Shown here: positions 1-6,436 of the stretch, one piece after another
Layout of the letters: every line of letters begins with the position of its first letter
Numbering within the stretch: the first letter of the stretch is position 1
Origin: an uncultured Rhodopirellula sp.
GTDB taxonomy: Bacteria; Planctomycetota; Planctomycetia; Pirellulales; Pirellulaceae
Assembly (NCBI GenBank): GCA_913061385.1
Contig: CAJXTM010000047.1
Location: 1-11,177 of the forward strand
DNA length: 11,177 nucleotides
Direction of reading: 5' to 3'
Made by a program: the position numbers and the translations under genes
Notes under the pieces: model-generated
Databases searched by the model: none
What the model was told of the DNA's origin: nothing
What the model saw: the letters and a program-made list of their open reading frames with translations, nothing else

Positions 1-48
1 CGAGATCAGCCTCGGTCTCGTGGGCTCGGAGATGTGTATAAGAGACAG
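1..48 (+). other. Illumina Nextera P7/i7 adapter (technical, not genomic)
   Basis: Bases 15-48 match the 34-nt Nextera read-2 transposase adapter, ending in the mosaic-end bases AGATGTGTATAAGAGACAG. Bases 7-14 (CAGCCTCG) match the i7 index N710 as written in the primer, and bases 1-6 (CGAGAT) are the end of the P7 primer. This is library sequence left on the contig, so genomic DNA begins at base 49. Adapter identity is from established knowledge of the kit; the match is read directly. Confidence 0.98.
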
Positions 49-804
49 TACTTGGACTTTGTGGGAATTAATCGCCTCTGGAAATACCTCTTTACCAAAA
101 TCCTGATGATCATTGCTGTTGAGCAGGTCCACCATCGTTGACTTATTAAAGATGTAGAGGCCCATGCTGGCTAGGCAATCGCGTCCACGACTGGGAATCC
201 CATGTGCATCTATCCAACTGGGTTCCATCCGAACGCTCTGGATTTCTTCCTCGGTCTGGGGCTTTTCAACGAACCCTCGAACCCGACCACTATCGTCGAC
301 TTGCATGATTCCAAGTGCTGAAGCATCTTTCCGCGTCACAGGGATTCCAGCGATTGTTGCATCCGCTCCGGACTCGATGTGCGTCCGCATCATTTCCCGA
401 AAATCCATACGATAAAGTTGGTCACCCGAGAGGATCAGGACATGCTCAATCCAGTCTTCTTCGAGATGCACCAAGTTCTTTCGCACCGCATCTGCTGTCC
501 CTTGATACCAGTCGGTTCCTTGATTGACCGTCTGCTGGGCGGCGAGCAACTCGACAAAACCGCCATTGAAATGATCAAAGGTGTAAGTTTGTCGCAGATG
601 GCGATGCAGACTTTCAGACAGGAATTGGGTCAGGACGTATGCCCGATTCAAACCACTATTAATGCAGTTACTGATCGGAATATCGATCAGCCTATATTTA
701 GCAGCGAGCGGAACAGCCGGCTTGGCCCGAATTTTTGTAAGCGGAAAGAGACGTGTTCCGCGGCCACCACCGAGGATCAATGCGATGGTTTTTGAGAGGT
801 CCAT
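49..804 (-). CDS. glgC: Glucose-1-phosphate adenylyltransferase (ADP-glucose pyrophosphorylase), 3'-truncated
   Basis: The enzyme makes ADP-glucose from ATP and glucose-1-phosphate, the committed step of bacterial glycogen synthesis in the cytosol. Reading down from the ATG at 804-802 gives 252 codons with no stop, starting MDLSKTIALILGGGRGTRLF. The nucleotide-binding loop GGGRGTRL is at residues 12-19 and is followed by RAKPAVPLAAKYRLIDIP (26-43). WYQGTADAVR is at 99-108, GDQLYRMD at 127-134 (D128 corresponds to the catalytic Asp of the family) and the sugar-phosphate site FVEKP at 178-182. About 60% of a usual 430-residue GlgC is present: the nucleotidyltransferase domain, without the C-terminal beta-helix. 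The cut is caused by the adapter at base 48, not by a mutation. The ribosome site before the ATG is weak. The gene lies 94 bp downstream of the reductase on the same strand, so co-transcription is plausible (inference). The RAKPAVPLAAKYRLIDIPIS stretch is closer to cyanobacterial/plant-type sequences than to E. coli GlgC (from memory). Confidence 0.96.
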
Positions 805-898
805 AGAGAAGAGACTCTGCAAGAAATACTTCGAAGTTTGTCTTAGCTACAGTTTTTAACCGGCATCGAGAAAATTCGATAGGCTCCGTTTTCAATCT

Positions 899-1867
899 TC
901 ACCAGTACTTCTCAAAACGAATTGTTCCCGGACCTGCCGAGTCACTCTCGTCGCTAAAGCCGGCAGCCCTCAGTAAAGGCAACATTCCAGGGGAAGACGG
1001 TGGATCCGCACCAGGTGGCACATAGCCGATCATGGCTGGGTTTCCGCACAGGAACACATGGGTATTCTCTGCGGACAGCGGATCACCGGCAGCTTCCGCG
1101 AGCTGGCCAGATGTGAAAAGTTGCTGCAAATACTGCTTACCCACAAAATTGGGATGAGCCTGGTCGAGGTTTTCGGGGTCCCTGGTCGTGAATGGCAGAT
1201 AGCGGTACTGCGGATACTGCCGCATCAACTCAGCATGCTCGACCGCATAAGCAAGGTCGATGCGATGCCTGACACTGGTCACATTGACAATTTGACCTTG
1301 ATGCCCAGCCGCAAGAAGTTTGGCTGTCATTGCGTTGTGAGGAGCTTCACCCGTTCCTGTTCCCAACATCAAGACCGTATCCTTGTTCCCTACCTCCTGC
1401 AGGGTGTAATGCCCAGTAATTTTCTTCTGGACTTCGATTCGGTCACCAACAGCAAAATCAAACAGACGTGGTGTTAACACGGGCGGCTTGTTTTCGGGTG
1501 AACTCGCGGCTCGAACGAGCGTGATATAAAACTCAAAATGATCAAGCGAATCGACCGGAGCCACACGGCCATCGGTGTCCAGCAGGGGGCAGGAAATGGA
1601 GTATGCCCGCCGTGTGAGCCTGCGGAGCTTCTTCTCAGGAACTTGCTCCGGCTGAGTACCAGAGAGTCTCCGCTCCCAGTTTCCGATGCCCAGAGCAACG
1701 TACTGCCCGGGCTCAAATGCCGGGATGGGGTTGTCGGGACGGATCCTGAACCGAGCCAAGTCACTATTGGCATCAATTCGCTCAATGATCGTCGCGTTAT
1801 AGAATTTTTCCCGAAGCTCAGTTGCCTCGGCGGCTTCCAAGGGTGCCGAACCGATCATGTCACTCAA
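899..1867 (-). CDS. Ferredoxin--NADP+ reductase (Fpr-type, FAD)
   Basis: A cytosolic FAD enzyme that moves electrons between NADP(H) and ferredoxin or flavodoxin. The 322-residue product has the FAD-binding beta-barrel with RAYS at 87-90, the NADP-binding loop GTGTGEAP at 169-176, CGNPAMIG at 274-281, and the C-terminal aromatic cap EKYW at 319-322, as in bacterial Fpr proteins ending in an aromatic residue. It is longer than E. coli Fpr (about 250 residues). The extra length seems to sit near residues 64-85, 96-130 and 258-298; the last is a Pro/Gly-rich insert just after CGNPAMIG. The start is TTG at 1867-1865, chosen because GGAG at 1878-1875 lies 7 nt upstream; the next ATG (1858-1856) would lie 16 nt from it. 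The gene precedes glgC on the same strand, and an inverted repeat at 1900-1918 lies in its upstream region. The physiological partner and direction of electron flow cannot be read from the sequence. Confidence 0.93.
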   Translation of the reverse strand: MSDMIGSAPLEAAEATELREKFYNATIIERIDANSDLARFRIRPDNPIPAFEPGQYVALGIGNWERRLSGTQPEQVPEKKLRRLTRRAYSISCPLLDTDGRVAPVDSLDHFEFYITLVRAASSPENKPPVLTPRLFDFAVGDRIEVQKKITGHYTLQEVGNKDTVLMLGTGTGEAPHNAMTAKLLAAGHQGQIVNVTSVRHRIDLAYAVEHAELMRQYPQYRYLPFTTRDPENLDQAHPNFVGKQYLQQLFTSGQLAEAAGDPLSAENTHVFLCGNPAMIGYVPPGADPPSSPGMLPLLRAAGFSDESDSAGPGTIRFEKYW

Positions 1868-1872
1868 TGTGG

Positions 1873-1878
1873 CTCTCC
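1873..1878 (-). promoter_or_regulatory. Ribosome binding site supporting a TTG start
   Basis: On the minus strand GGAGAG occupies 1878-1873, and its GGAG core ends 7 nt before the TTG at 1867. The only nearby ATG (1858) is too far from it. This site decides the start of the reductase gene. Confidence 0.6.
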
Positions 1879-1899
1879 GCAGGATTGATCGTTGAATCC

Positions 1900-1918
1900 G
1901 TTACGTCCCAAGCGTAAC
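1900..1918. promoter_or_regulatory. Inverted repeat GTTACG-N7-CGTAAC, candidate operator or 5'-UTR hairpin
   Basis: GTTACG at 1900-1905 and CGTAAC at 1913-1918 are perfect inverted arms around a 7-nt spacer. The dyad lies 33-51 nt upstream of the reductase TTG start, in the gap between the two divergent genes. It could be a dimeric repressor or activator site, or a small hairpin in the leader RNA. The arms are short, so chance occurrence is possible; no regulator can be named. Confidence 0.35.
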
Positions 1919-1990
1919 AAACGGCTCTAAACCTCAAAACTCCGCAAAATATGCTCCGTTTTCGGGGCCGCATTTGAAACGCATTGTCAA

Positions 1991-1996
1991 TATAAT
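1991..1996 (+). promoter_or_regulatory. Candidate sigma-70 type -10 hexamer for the SHD1 gene
   Basis: TATAAT matches the consensus exactly and is 92 nt upstream of the chosen ATG (2089), giving a leader of roughly 85 nt. There is no good -35 at 16-18 nt: the closest TTGAAA (1974-1979) is only 11 nt away. The call rests on the hexamer and its position alone. Confidence 0.35.
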
Positions 1997-2088
1997 GGAT
2001 TCCGAAGTCCCCATGCAGATCAACCGTGATCAACTCTATCCGACCGCCAAGATGGGCGTTCCTGACGATTTTTAAGGCTCAAATAGCG

Positions 2089-3600
2089 ATGGATACATCG
2101 AAAGTCTACAAACTCACCACATTCTCTCAGCACCTGCTTCGACGCACCGCTGCAAAAACATTGCACGTCGGGACCGTCGCGGTCCTCTCTGTGATCGGAA
2201 TAGTGACCGCTCAAGCGGAACAGTGGACTGACCTGAATGGCACTCGCACAGTCGAGGCCCGAATGGTCGGATTATGGGGTGACTCCGTGATCCTTGAGCT
2301 GACGGGTGGCAAACGTGTTGCTGTAAAACTAGAGGATCTACGTAGTGAAAGCCGTATCCAAGCTCAAAAACTCGCACGCCAACTTGAGGTGTCTCGAGCG
2401 AGCCGCGTCTCGGAATTACAAGGAAATGCTGCAGCGGCTTCCGCAGCAGCACCCGAACCATTGCCCAAACCATCCGCTGCACCTGCCTACCAACCTCCTC
2501 AGGCCAATGTGGGTGTCGCAGAGTTCATTGACCAGATTGATGCTGCGATCACCGATGGGCATCTGGTAGCTGTTTATGACGCGCTGCCGCCAACCTATCG
2601 AAAAGATGTTGATGACATGGTTAAGCTGACAGCATCCCAATTGAATCAGAATTCATGGCAGGGTTTGGTGGGAACTGCCCAGCGAATCGGTGAAGTCATT
2701 GTCACACACCAAACGTGGTTCCTCTCAAGCCCTCGTATCCAAGCTTTGCGACCAAAGGACCTCGATGCAGTCGAGACGCAGGTTCTATCGCTGGCTGATT
2801 TAATGCGGGTCGGACTTTCACCCGAAGCTACAAGTTTAAATCAGCTTCAAACCATTAGTTTTGGTCAATGGCTGTCCGAGCGAGATCGGGTGATTGCCCC
2901 CTATCTGGCACAGCTGGTTGACCAAAGTGGAGTCAACATCAGCCGACAAGTGACGGTGAAATCAGAGAAGGATGGAGTAGCAGTTATCAGTGTGGAACAA
3001 GATGGTGCTGCTCGTGACATCCAGCTCATTTCCGTTGATGGCTACTGGGTTCCAAAAACGATTGCCGATGAGTGGGCTGCAAACATTGATTCACTCAAAG
3101 GCGACATCACTGGCACGACTGGAATGATTGATTCACTGGGTTTAGTCATAGGTGCTTTTAATCCAGCTCTGAACCCAATGGCCAATTCACAATCCGCCGC
3201 TCAATTCCACGCGGCAATGGACAGTTTATTTTCCCCAACGATTCAAACGGCCATGATCACGCTTGCCACCGCCCTCGGCAAAACTCCCGTCGTTGCCTCC
3301 AACCAGAACAACGGACGTGGCAACGGCGGCTTCGACGCATTTGGGGAAGATTATGGAGATGAAATGGGAGACGACATGGGAGATGACATGTCAGGTGGAT
3401 ACGGCGGTAGCGGCTCGCCTGCTTTCCCCGGAGCACCTGGGGGAGCGGGGTATGGAGGTGGCAATGGCCGCCCCCCATCACCCGGAGCACCAGGTGGGCC
3501 CGGAGCGGGTGGTAGTAATAGCCGACCACCATCCCCCGGAGCGCCAGGTGGACCCGGGGGTAACAATGGCCGACCCCCATCACCCGGAGCGCCAGGTTGA
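2089..3600 (+). CDS. Secreted SHD1-domain protein with Gly/Pro-rich repeat tail
   Basis: Function unknown. From the ATG at 2089 the product is 503 residues. An N-terminal signal peptide is visible (basic LLRRTAAK, hydrophobic core about 26-40, likely cleavage after AQA at 41-43), so the protein is probably exported. Residues about 46-98, starting WTDLNGTRTVEARMVG, resemble the SHD1 (Sla1 homology 1) domain common in planctomycete secreted proteins. An Ala/Pro linker (112-140) leads to a helical/mixed domain of about 260 residues that I do not recognise. The last 99 residues are low complexity: an acidic stretch with GDEM/GDDM/GDDM, then collagen-like RPPSPGAPGGPG repeats up to the stop. A longer form from GTG 2026 is open, but it would put 21 extra residues before the signal peptide; AAGG at 2074-2077 lies 11 nt before ATG 2089. 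The stop codon falls inside a repeat unit, where the other copies read GGG or GGA (Gly). The tail may sit in the wall or matrix (inference). Confidence 0.85.
   Translation: MDTSKVYKLTTFSQHLLRRTAAKTLHVGTVAVLSVIGIVTAQAEQWTDLNGTRTVEARMVGLWGDSVILELTGGKRVAVKLEDLRSESRIQAQKLARQLEVSRASRVSELQGNAAAASAAAPEPLPKPSAAPAYQPPQANVGVAEFIDQIDAAITDGHLVAVYDALPPTYRKDVDDMVKLTASQLNQNSWQGLVGTAQRIGEVIVTHQTWFLSSPRIQALRPKDLDAVETQVLSLADLMRVGLSPEATSLNQLQTISFGQWLSERDRVIAPYLAQLVDQSGVNISRQVTVKSEKDGVAVISVEQDGAARDIQLISVDGYWVPKTIADEWAANIDSLKGDITGTTGMIDSLGLVIGAFNPALNPMANSQSAAQFHAAMDSLFSPTIQTAMITLATALGKTPVVASNQNNGRGNGGFDAFGEDYGDEMGDDMGDDMSGGYGGSGSPAFPGAPGGAGYGGGNGRPPSPGAPGGPGAGGSNSRPPSPGAPGGPGGNNGRPPSPGAPG
3355..3390 (+). repeat. 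Three tandem 12-nt units encoding GD(D/E)M
   Basis: Three consecutive 12-base units, differing at one to three bases, encode GDEM-GDDM-GDDM inside the SHD1-protein gene. The peptide is acidic with evenly spaced Met and could bind cations, but no known calcium-binding loop is complete. The copies look like recent slippage duplications. Confidence 0.75.
3475..3597 (+). repeat. In-frame Gly/Pro repeats encoding PSPGAPGGPG units
   Basis: Two full units begin at 3475 (54 nt) and 3529 (48 nt), and a third at 3577 is cut after PSPGAPG by the TGA stop. A degenerate earlier copy (FPGAPGGAG) lies at 3424-3450. Units share PSPGAPGGPG and differ in the short Gly/Asn/Ser-rich spacer before RP. Differing lengths point to slippage or unequal recombination within the gene. 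Confidence 0.85.
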
Positions 3601-3849
3601 CCTGGATCTGGTTGATCCAAACCAAGTGTGAGAGCTGAAAAGCACTAGTGGAATTGCCAGGAAAGCAAACGGCTTTCCATTACTGCGTTCTGCTAATCCA
3701 TCCAACCGCATTTTCGATTCTGCCAGACGCGGCAGGAATCGCTTGCCGACAATACACCCATTGAATTGTTTTTCTACGGACTTGATGGGGTCAAGTAACT
3801 GCCTCTGAATCACATAATGGCCTTTCAGTAAACACGGAACTCTAATCGT
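3601..3849. other. Intergenic region between SHD1-protein and hemY-type genes
   Basis: A 249-bp gap between two plus-strand genes. It holds three short perfect hairpins (3604-3618, 3660-3678, 3720-3735), none followed by a strong T tract, and a CATAAT hexamer at 3813-3818 that could be the -10 element of the oxidase gene, without a convincing -35. I see no conserved open frame in it. Confidence 0.5.
3660..3678 (+). terminator. Candidate terminator hairpin after the SHD1-protein gene
   Basis: GGAAAGC (3660-3666) pairs perfectly with GCTTTCC (3672-3678) around a 5-nt loop, starting 60 nt past the stop codon. The following bases (ATTACTG) are not a T tract, so intrinsic termination is uncertain; it may be an RNA-stabilising stem instead. 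Confidence 0.35.
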
Positions 3850-5301
3850 TTGAACGATACAAAACCCCGACGAGTGGCCATCATTGGCGGAGGCCTCTCT
3901 GGACTTTCTACTGCTGCCAAACTGCATCGTTTGGACAGCTCAATTGAGATGGTCCTGTTTGAAAGTGGGCACCGCGTAGGAGGTGTTATTCACAGTGAAC
4001 AGGTCGGTGAATTCCTGATCGATCATGGTGCCGACATGTTTTCAACCAAACCATCGGCAGCACTTGATTTCTGTCGCGAACTGGGTCTGGAAGACCAACT
4101 GATCGAACCCAAACCAACACGGCGAGGAGCCCGCATCGTTCGGAACGGTCGCCTGCTTCCCATTCCCGAAGGCTTCGTGCTGATGCGGGCGACGCAGTTA
4201 TGGCCCATGCTCGTTACTCCGTTGCTGAGTCTTAAAGGCAAGCTACGCTTCTTACTTGAACGTTGGATCGCACCGGCTAAAAGTGAGCAAGACGAGTCTG
4301 TTTCGAGCTTCGTTCAAAGAAGAATGGGGCAGGAAGTTCTTGATCGGATCGTGGCCCCACTGTCGGCAGGAATCTACACGGCAGATGTCACCAAATTGAG
4401 TATGCAAACAACCATGCAAGCCATCGCCAGCATGGAAACAAAATATGGCTCACTTGCCAGAGCGACGGCGGTCCGACGACGCAAAGGTGAAGATTCAGTC
4501 GAACGCGGTAGCACAGGTGCGAGATACGGTCAATTCCGCGCATTTCAGGGTGGCATGATCGAACTCATCGATGGCATCGCTCAGTCATTACCAGAGCAGG
4601 CAATCAAACTGAATGGTCGAGTGGAATCGATTCGCCCCATGGGTGATCATTGGATCTTAACTGAATCAGGAACAAACCATGAGTTTGATCACATAGTGCT
4701 TGCCGTTCCCCCGAAGGCGGCGTTACACCTTTTGCAAAATGTTGCACCGAAAGCATCGGCTGAGTTGGGCCTGATTGAATCCGCATCAACCGCGATCGTG
4801 GTTTTGGCGGTATCAGCCGAGGATATTCAGCGGCCGGTCGAAACATTTGGATTTGTCGTTCCTCTGTCTGAGAAACGCAGGATTTTGGCGGGGAGTTTCG
4901 CGAGCCATAAATTCAGCGGCCGCTCGCCGGACGATCATGTTCTAATCCGTGTCTTCATTGGCGGTGCGATGCAAGCAGATTTGCTAGACAAACCTGATGA
5001 AGAACTCATCAAGATCGCCCGTGAAGAACTAAGTGACCTGATTGGACTGACTGGTGATCCGGTCGTCACCCGCGTCGTACGTTGGGATGATGCCATGCCG
5101 CAATATCACGTCGGTCACGGCGATCGTGTCCGCATCATCGACGAAGAGATTGCCAAGATCCCGGGTCTCTCGTTCATCAGCAACGCTTTGCACGGCGTCG
5201 GAATTGCCCCGGTGATCAAGCAGGCCGACCAAGTCGCTCTCGAAATCGTTTCGTCCCTGAACGAATCAGGCGGCTCGTCGAACGGCGAGAGTATTGGGTA
5301 A
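3850..5301 (+). CDS. hemY: Protoporphyrinogen oxidase, HemY/PPOX type (FAD)
   Basis: It likely oxidises protoporphyrinogen IX (or coproporphyrinogen III) during heme synthesis, using FAD and oxygen. The 483-residue product has the N-terminal dinucleotide-binding fold VAIIGGGLSGLSTAAKL (9-25; GGGLSG 13-18), the acidic residue E38 at the end of beta-2 and RVGG at 42-45. The C-terminal FAD motif ALHGVGIAPVIKQADQVA is close to the end, as in this flavin amine oxidase-like family, and the length fits (450-480 usual). It reads as membrane-associated or soluble, with no signal peptide. The start TTG (3850) is chosen because the frame upstream to the TAA at 3829 has no ATG, and the first in-frame ATG falls after the FAD loop; GTG 3874 is the only other option. 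A weak ACGGAA lies about 11 nt upstream. The last 36 bp overlap the convergent kinase gene. Whether the substrate is the proto- or copro-form cannot be settled here. Confidence 0.92.
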   Translation: MNDTKPRRVAIIGGGLSGLSTAAKLHRLDSSIEMVLFESGHRVGGVIHSEQVGEFLIDHGADMFSTKPSAALDFCRELGLEDQLIEPKPTRRGARIVRNGRLLPIPEGFVLMRATQLWPMLVTPLLSLKGKLRFLLERWIAPAKSEQDESVSSFVQRRMGQEVLDRIVAPLSAGIYTADVTKLSMQTTMQAIASMETKYGSLARATAVRRRKGEDSVERGSTGARYGQFRAFQGGMIELIDGIAQSLPEQAIKLNGRVESIRPMGDHWILTESGTNHEFDHIVLAVPPKAALHLLQNVAPKASAELGLIESASTAIVVLAVSAEDIQRPVETFGFVVPLSEKRRILAGSFASHKFSGRSPDDHVLIRVFIGGAMQADLLDKPDEELIKIAREELSDLIGLTGDPVVTRVVRWDDAMPQYHVGHGDRVRIIDEEIAKIPGLSFISNALHGVGIAPVIKQADQVALEIVSSLNESGGSSNGESIG

Positions 5302-6180
5302 GAACTCCGACTTCAGACTGAGCGAACGATCACTGAGTGGGAACCGGATCTTTTCCATCGCGTTTCTCATCGCCACAGCATCCCGAAATCGTTTGTTAGG
5401 ACTGGGATCAATCGCCTTGCGAATTAGTGAAACAAGGTCACTGGAAAGCCCACGACGGAGCTTATTGAATGACGGCAGTGACTCGAACGGGTACTCAGGA
5501 ACCTCCCCAGCCAGAGCACGATAGATCACTAGCCCCAACGAAAACACATCGCTTCGATAGGAAGGGTGCCCCATGGCCTGCTCAGGAGCCATGTAACCGA
5601 GTGTCCCAGAAGCTGACACATCGTGGGCCCCCCGCTCAATTCTGGCCAAACCGAAATCGGTTAGTTGGATCGATTGTTCCGGAAAGAGCACGAAATTCTC
5701 AGGTTTGATATCCCGATGCAGAACTTTGTTTTCATGGGCGTACGCCACCGCACTCGTCATTTGCACAACGTAATCGATCGCAGTGGCCCGTGAGATGCGA
5801 CGACTCAAACGGTCGGCCAAGGTTTCTTCACCCATCGGGAAAACGATGACAAAGTGGCCATCGATGAAGCGAGCATCTTTCAGCGGCAGCACGCAAGGAT
5901 GGTCAAGCCTAGCCATGATACGGACTTCACGCTGCATGTCTTCCATCGATTGCGAATTGGTGATGTAGCGCTCGTCTGGTATTTTAAGAGCTACCTTGCG
6001 ATCTTCGATCAGATCGTGAGCAGCAAAAACTGTCGCAAAACCACCCTCTCCGAGGCGTCGCAACAGCTTGTATTTGTCCAGACGTCGACCAACACGAAGG
6101 GCGACCGTTTCTTCACCTTCGGCACAGAAGATCTTCAGGGAGGGGGGCACAAGCATCTCATCTGTCGCGTTACGAATCAA
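5266..6180 (-). CDS. Soluble Hanks-type Ser/Thr protein kinase
   Basis: A compact 304-residue kinase that would phosphorylate Ser/Thr on unknown partners. All catalytic motifs are seen: glycine loop GEGGFATVF (44-52), VALK with K66, the likely helix-C glutamate E85, catalytic loop HRDIKPEN (155-162), DFG (175-177) and APE (198-200), so it should be active. About 30 unassigned residues precede the domain and only a short basic tail follows. There is no transmembrane segment or sensor domain, so it probably acts in the cytoplasm. The start is TTG at 6180 or ATG at 6156 (296 residues); neither has a strong ribosome site, so the longer form is given with reserve. The gene runs in the same direction as the sulfatase upstream (256-bp gap) and its 3' end overlaps the oxidase gene by 36 bp, tail to tail. 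A GTGAT-N4-ATCAC dyad lies 27-40 nt upstream of the TTG. No substrate can be inferred. Confidence 0.9.
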   Translation of the reverse strand: MIRNATDEMLVPPSLKIFCAEGEETVALRVGRRLDKYKLLRRLGEGGFATVFAAHDLIEDRKVALKIPDERYITNSQSMEDMQREVRIMARLDHPCVLPLKDARFIDGHFVIVFPMGEETLADRLSRRISRATAIDYVVQMTSAVAYAHENKVLHRDIKPENFVLFPEQSIQLTDFGLARIERGAHDVSASGTLGYMAPEQAMGHPSYRSDVFSLGLVIYRALAGEVPEYPFESLPSFNKLRRGLSSDLVSLIRKAIDPSPNKRFRDAVAMRNAMEKIRFPLSDRSLSLKSEFLPNTLAVRRAA

Positions 6181-6206
6181 ACCATCAGCTTTTGAGAAAC
6201 ATGCAG

Positions 6207-6220
6207 GTGATTAGGATCAC
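6207..6220. promoter_or_regulatory. Short dyad GTGAT-TAGG-ATCAC, candidate operator
   Basis: Five-base perfect arms around four bases, 27-40 nt upstream of the kinase TTG start, a typical position for a repressor site or leader hairpin. The arms are short and no regulator is recognised, so this is a weak call. Confidence 0.2.
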
Positions 6221-6358
6221 TTGGCCCGGGTAAAAGAAACCATCTTTCCCGAGCAACATTCTTCCCGCTGATAGTTGGGTTAGATCGTCACACTCATAGC
6301 GGTCAGCACAGTTTTTCCGACCGCACACAGACTTACCATTTGCAAACGAAGTTCGCCA

Positions 6359-6373
6359 AACGGCAAAGCCGTT
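6359..6373 (-). terminator. Candidate hairpin downstream of the sulfatase gene
   Basis: A perfect 6-bp stem AACGGC/GCCGTT with a 3-base loop lies about 63 nt beyond the sulfatase stop. On the minus strand the stem is followed by TGGCG rather than a T tract, so terminator function is uncertain. Confidence 0.25.
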
Positions 6374-6436
6374 ACAGTTTAACGTGCAGTGCCCTCAGTC
6401 AGACCGCTTTTCGAAGCCTCTTTGTAAGCACTGAAC

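Larger units (their letters stand above)
1868..2088. other. Divergent intergenic region between reductase and SHD1-protein genes
   Basis: This 221-bp gap should carry promoters for both directions. It contains the GTTACG/CGTAAC inverted repeat near the reductase side and a perfect TATAAT hexamer (1991-1996) pointing to the SHD1 gene. A small plus-strand open frame of 20 codons (ATG 2013 to TAA 2075) ends 13 nt before the SHD1 ATG. I saw no clear minus-strand promoter pair. Confidence 0.5.
6181..6436. other. Intergenic region between sulfatase stop and kinase start
   Basis: A 256-bp gap between two minus-strand genes, presumably with the sulfatase terminator and the kinase promoter. It contains GTGAT-N4-ATCAC (6207-6220), GCGGTC/GACCGC arms around a 14-nt loop (6299-6324) and AACGGC-AAA-GCCGTT (6359-6373). 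I see no convincing coding frame and no clear -35/-10 pair. Confidence 0.45.

Noticed and set aside
379..795. Plus-strand open frames across 164-859
   Set aside because: They lie opposite glgC, whose minus-strand translation is clearly conserved through the whole region.
1058..1477. Plus-strand open frames opposite the reductase gene
   Set aside because: No motif, and the minus strand encodes a complete FAD/NADP reductase here.
3340..3597. Direct repeats as a CRISPR array
   Set aside because: The repeats are in frame with codon-level variation and lack regular unique spacers; they encode a Gly/Pro tail.
3351..3620. Minus-strand open frame with Gly/Pro repeats opposite the SHD1-protein tail
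   Set aside because: GGN and CCN codons mirror each other, so the reverse strand of a Gly/Pro repeat is also Gly/Pro-rich. The plus-strand frame has the signal peptide and globular part; this is a shadow.
6299..6324. GCGGTC/GACCGC hairpin as a structured RNA or terminator
   Set aside because: The loop is 14 nt, the stem only 6 bp and there is no T tract after it in either direction; too weak to call.
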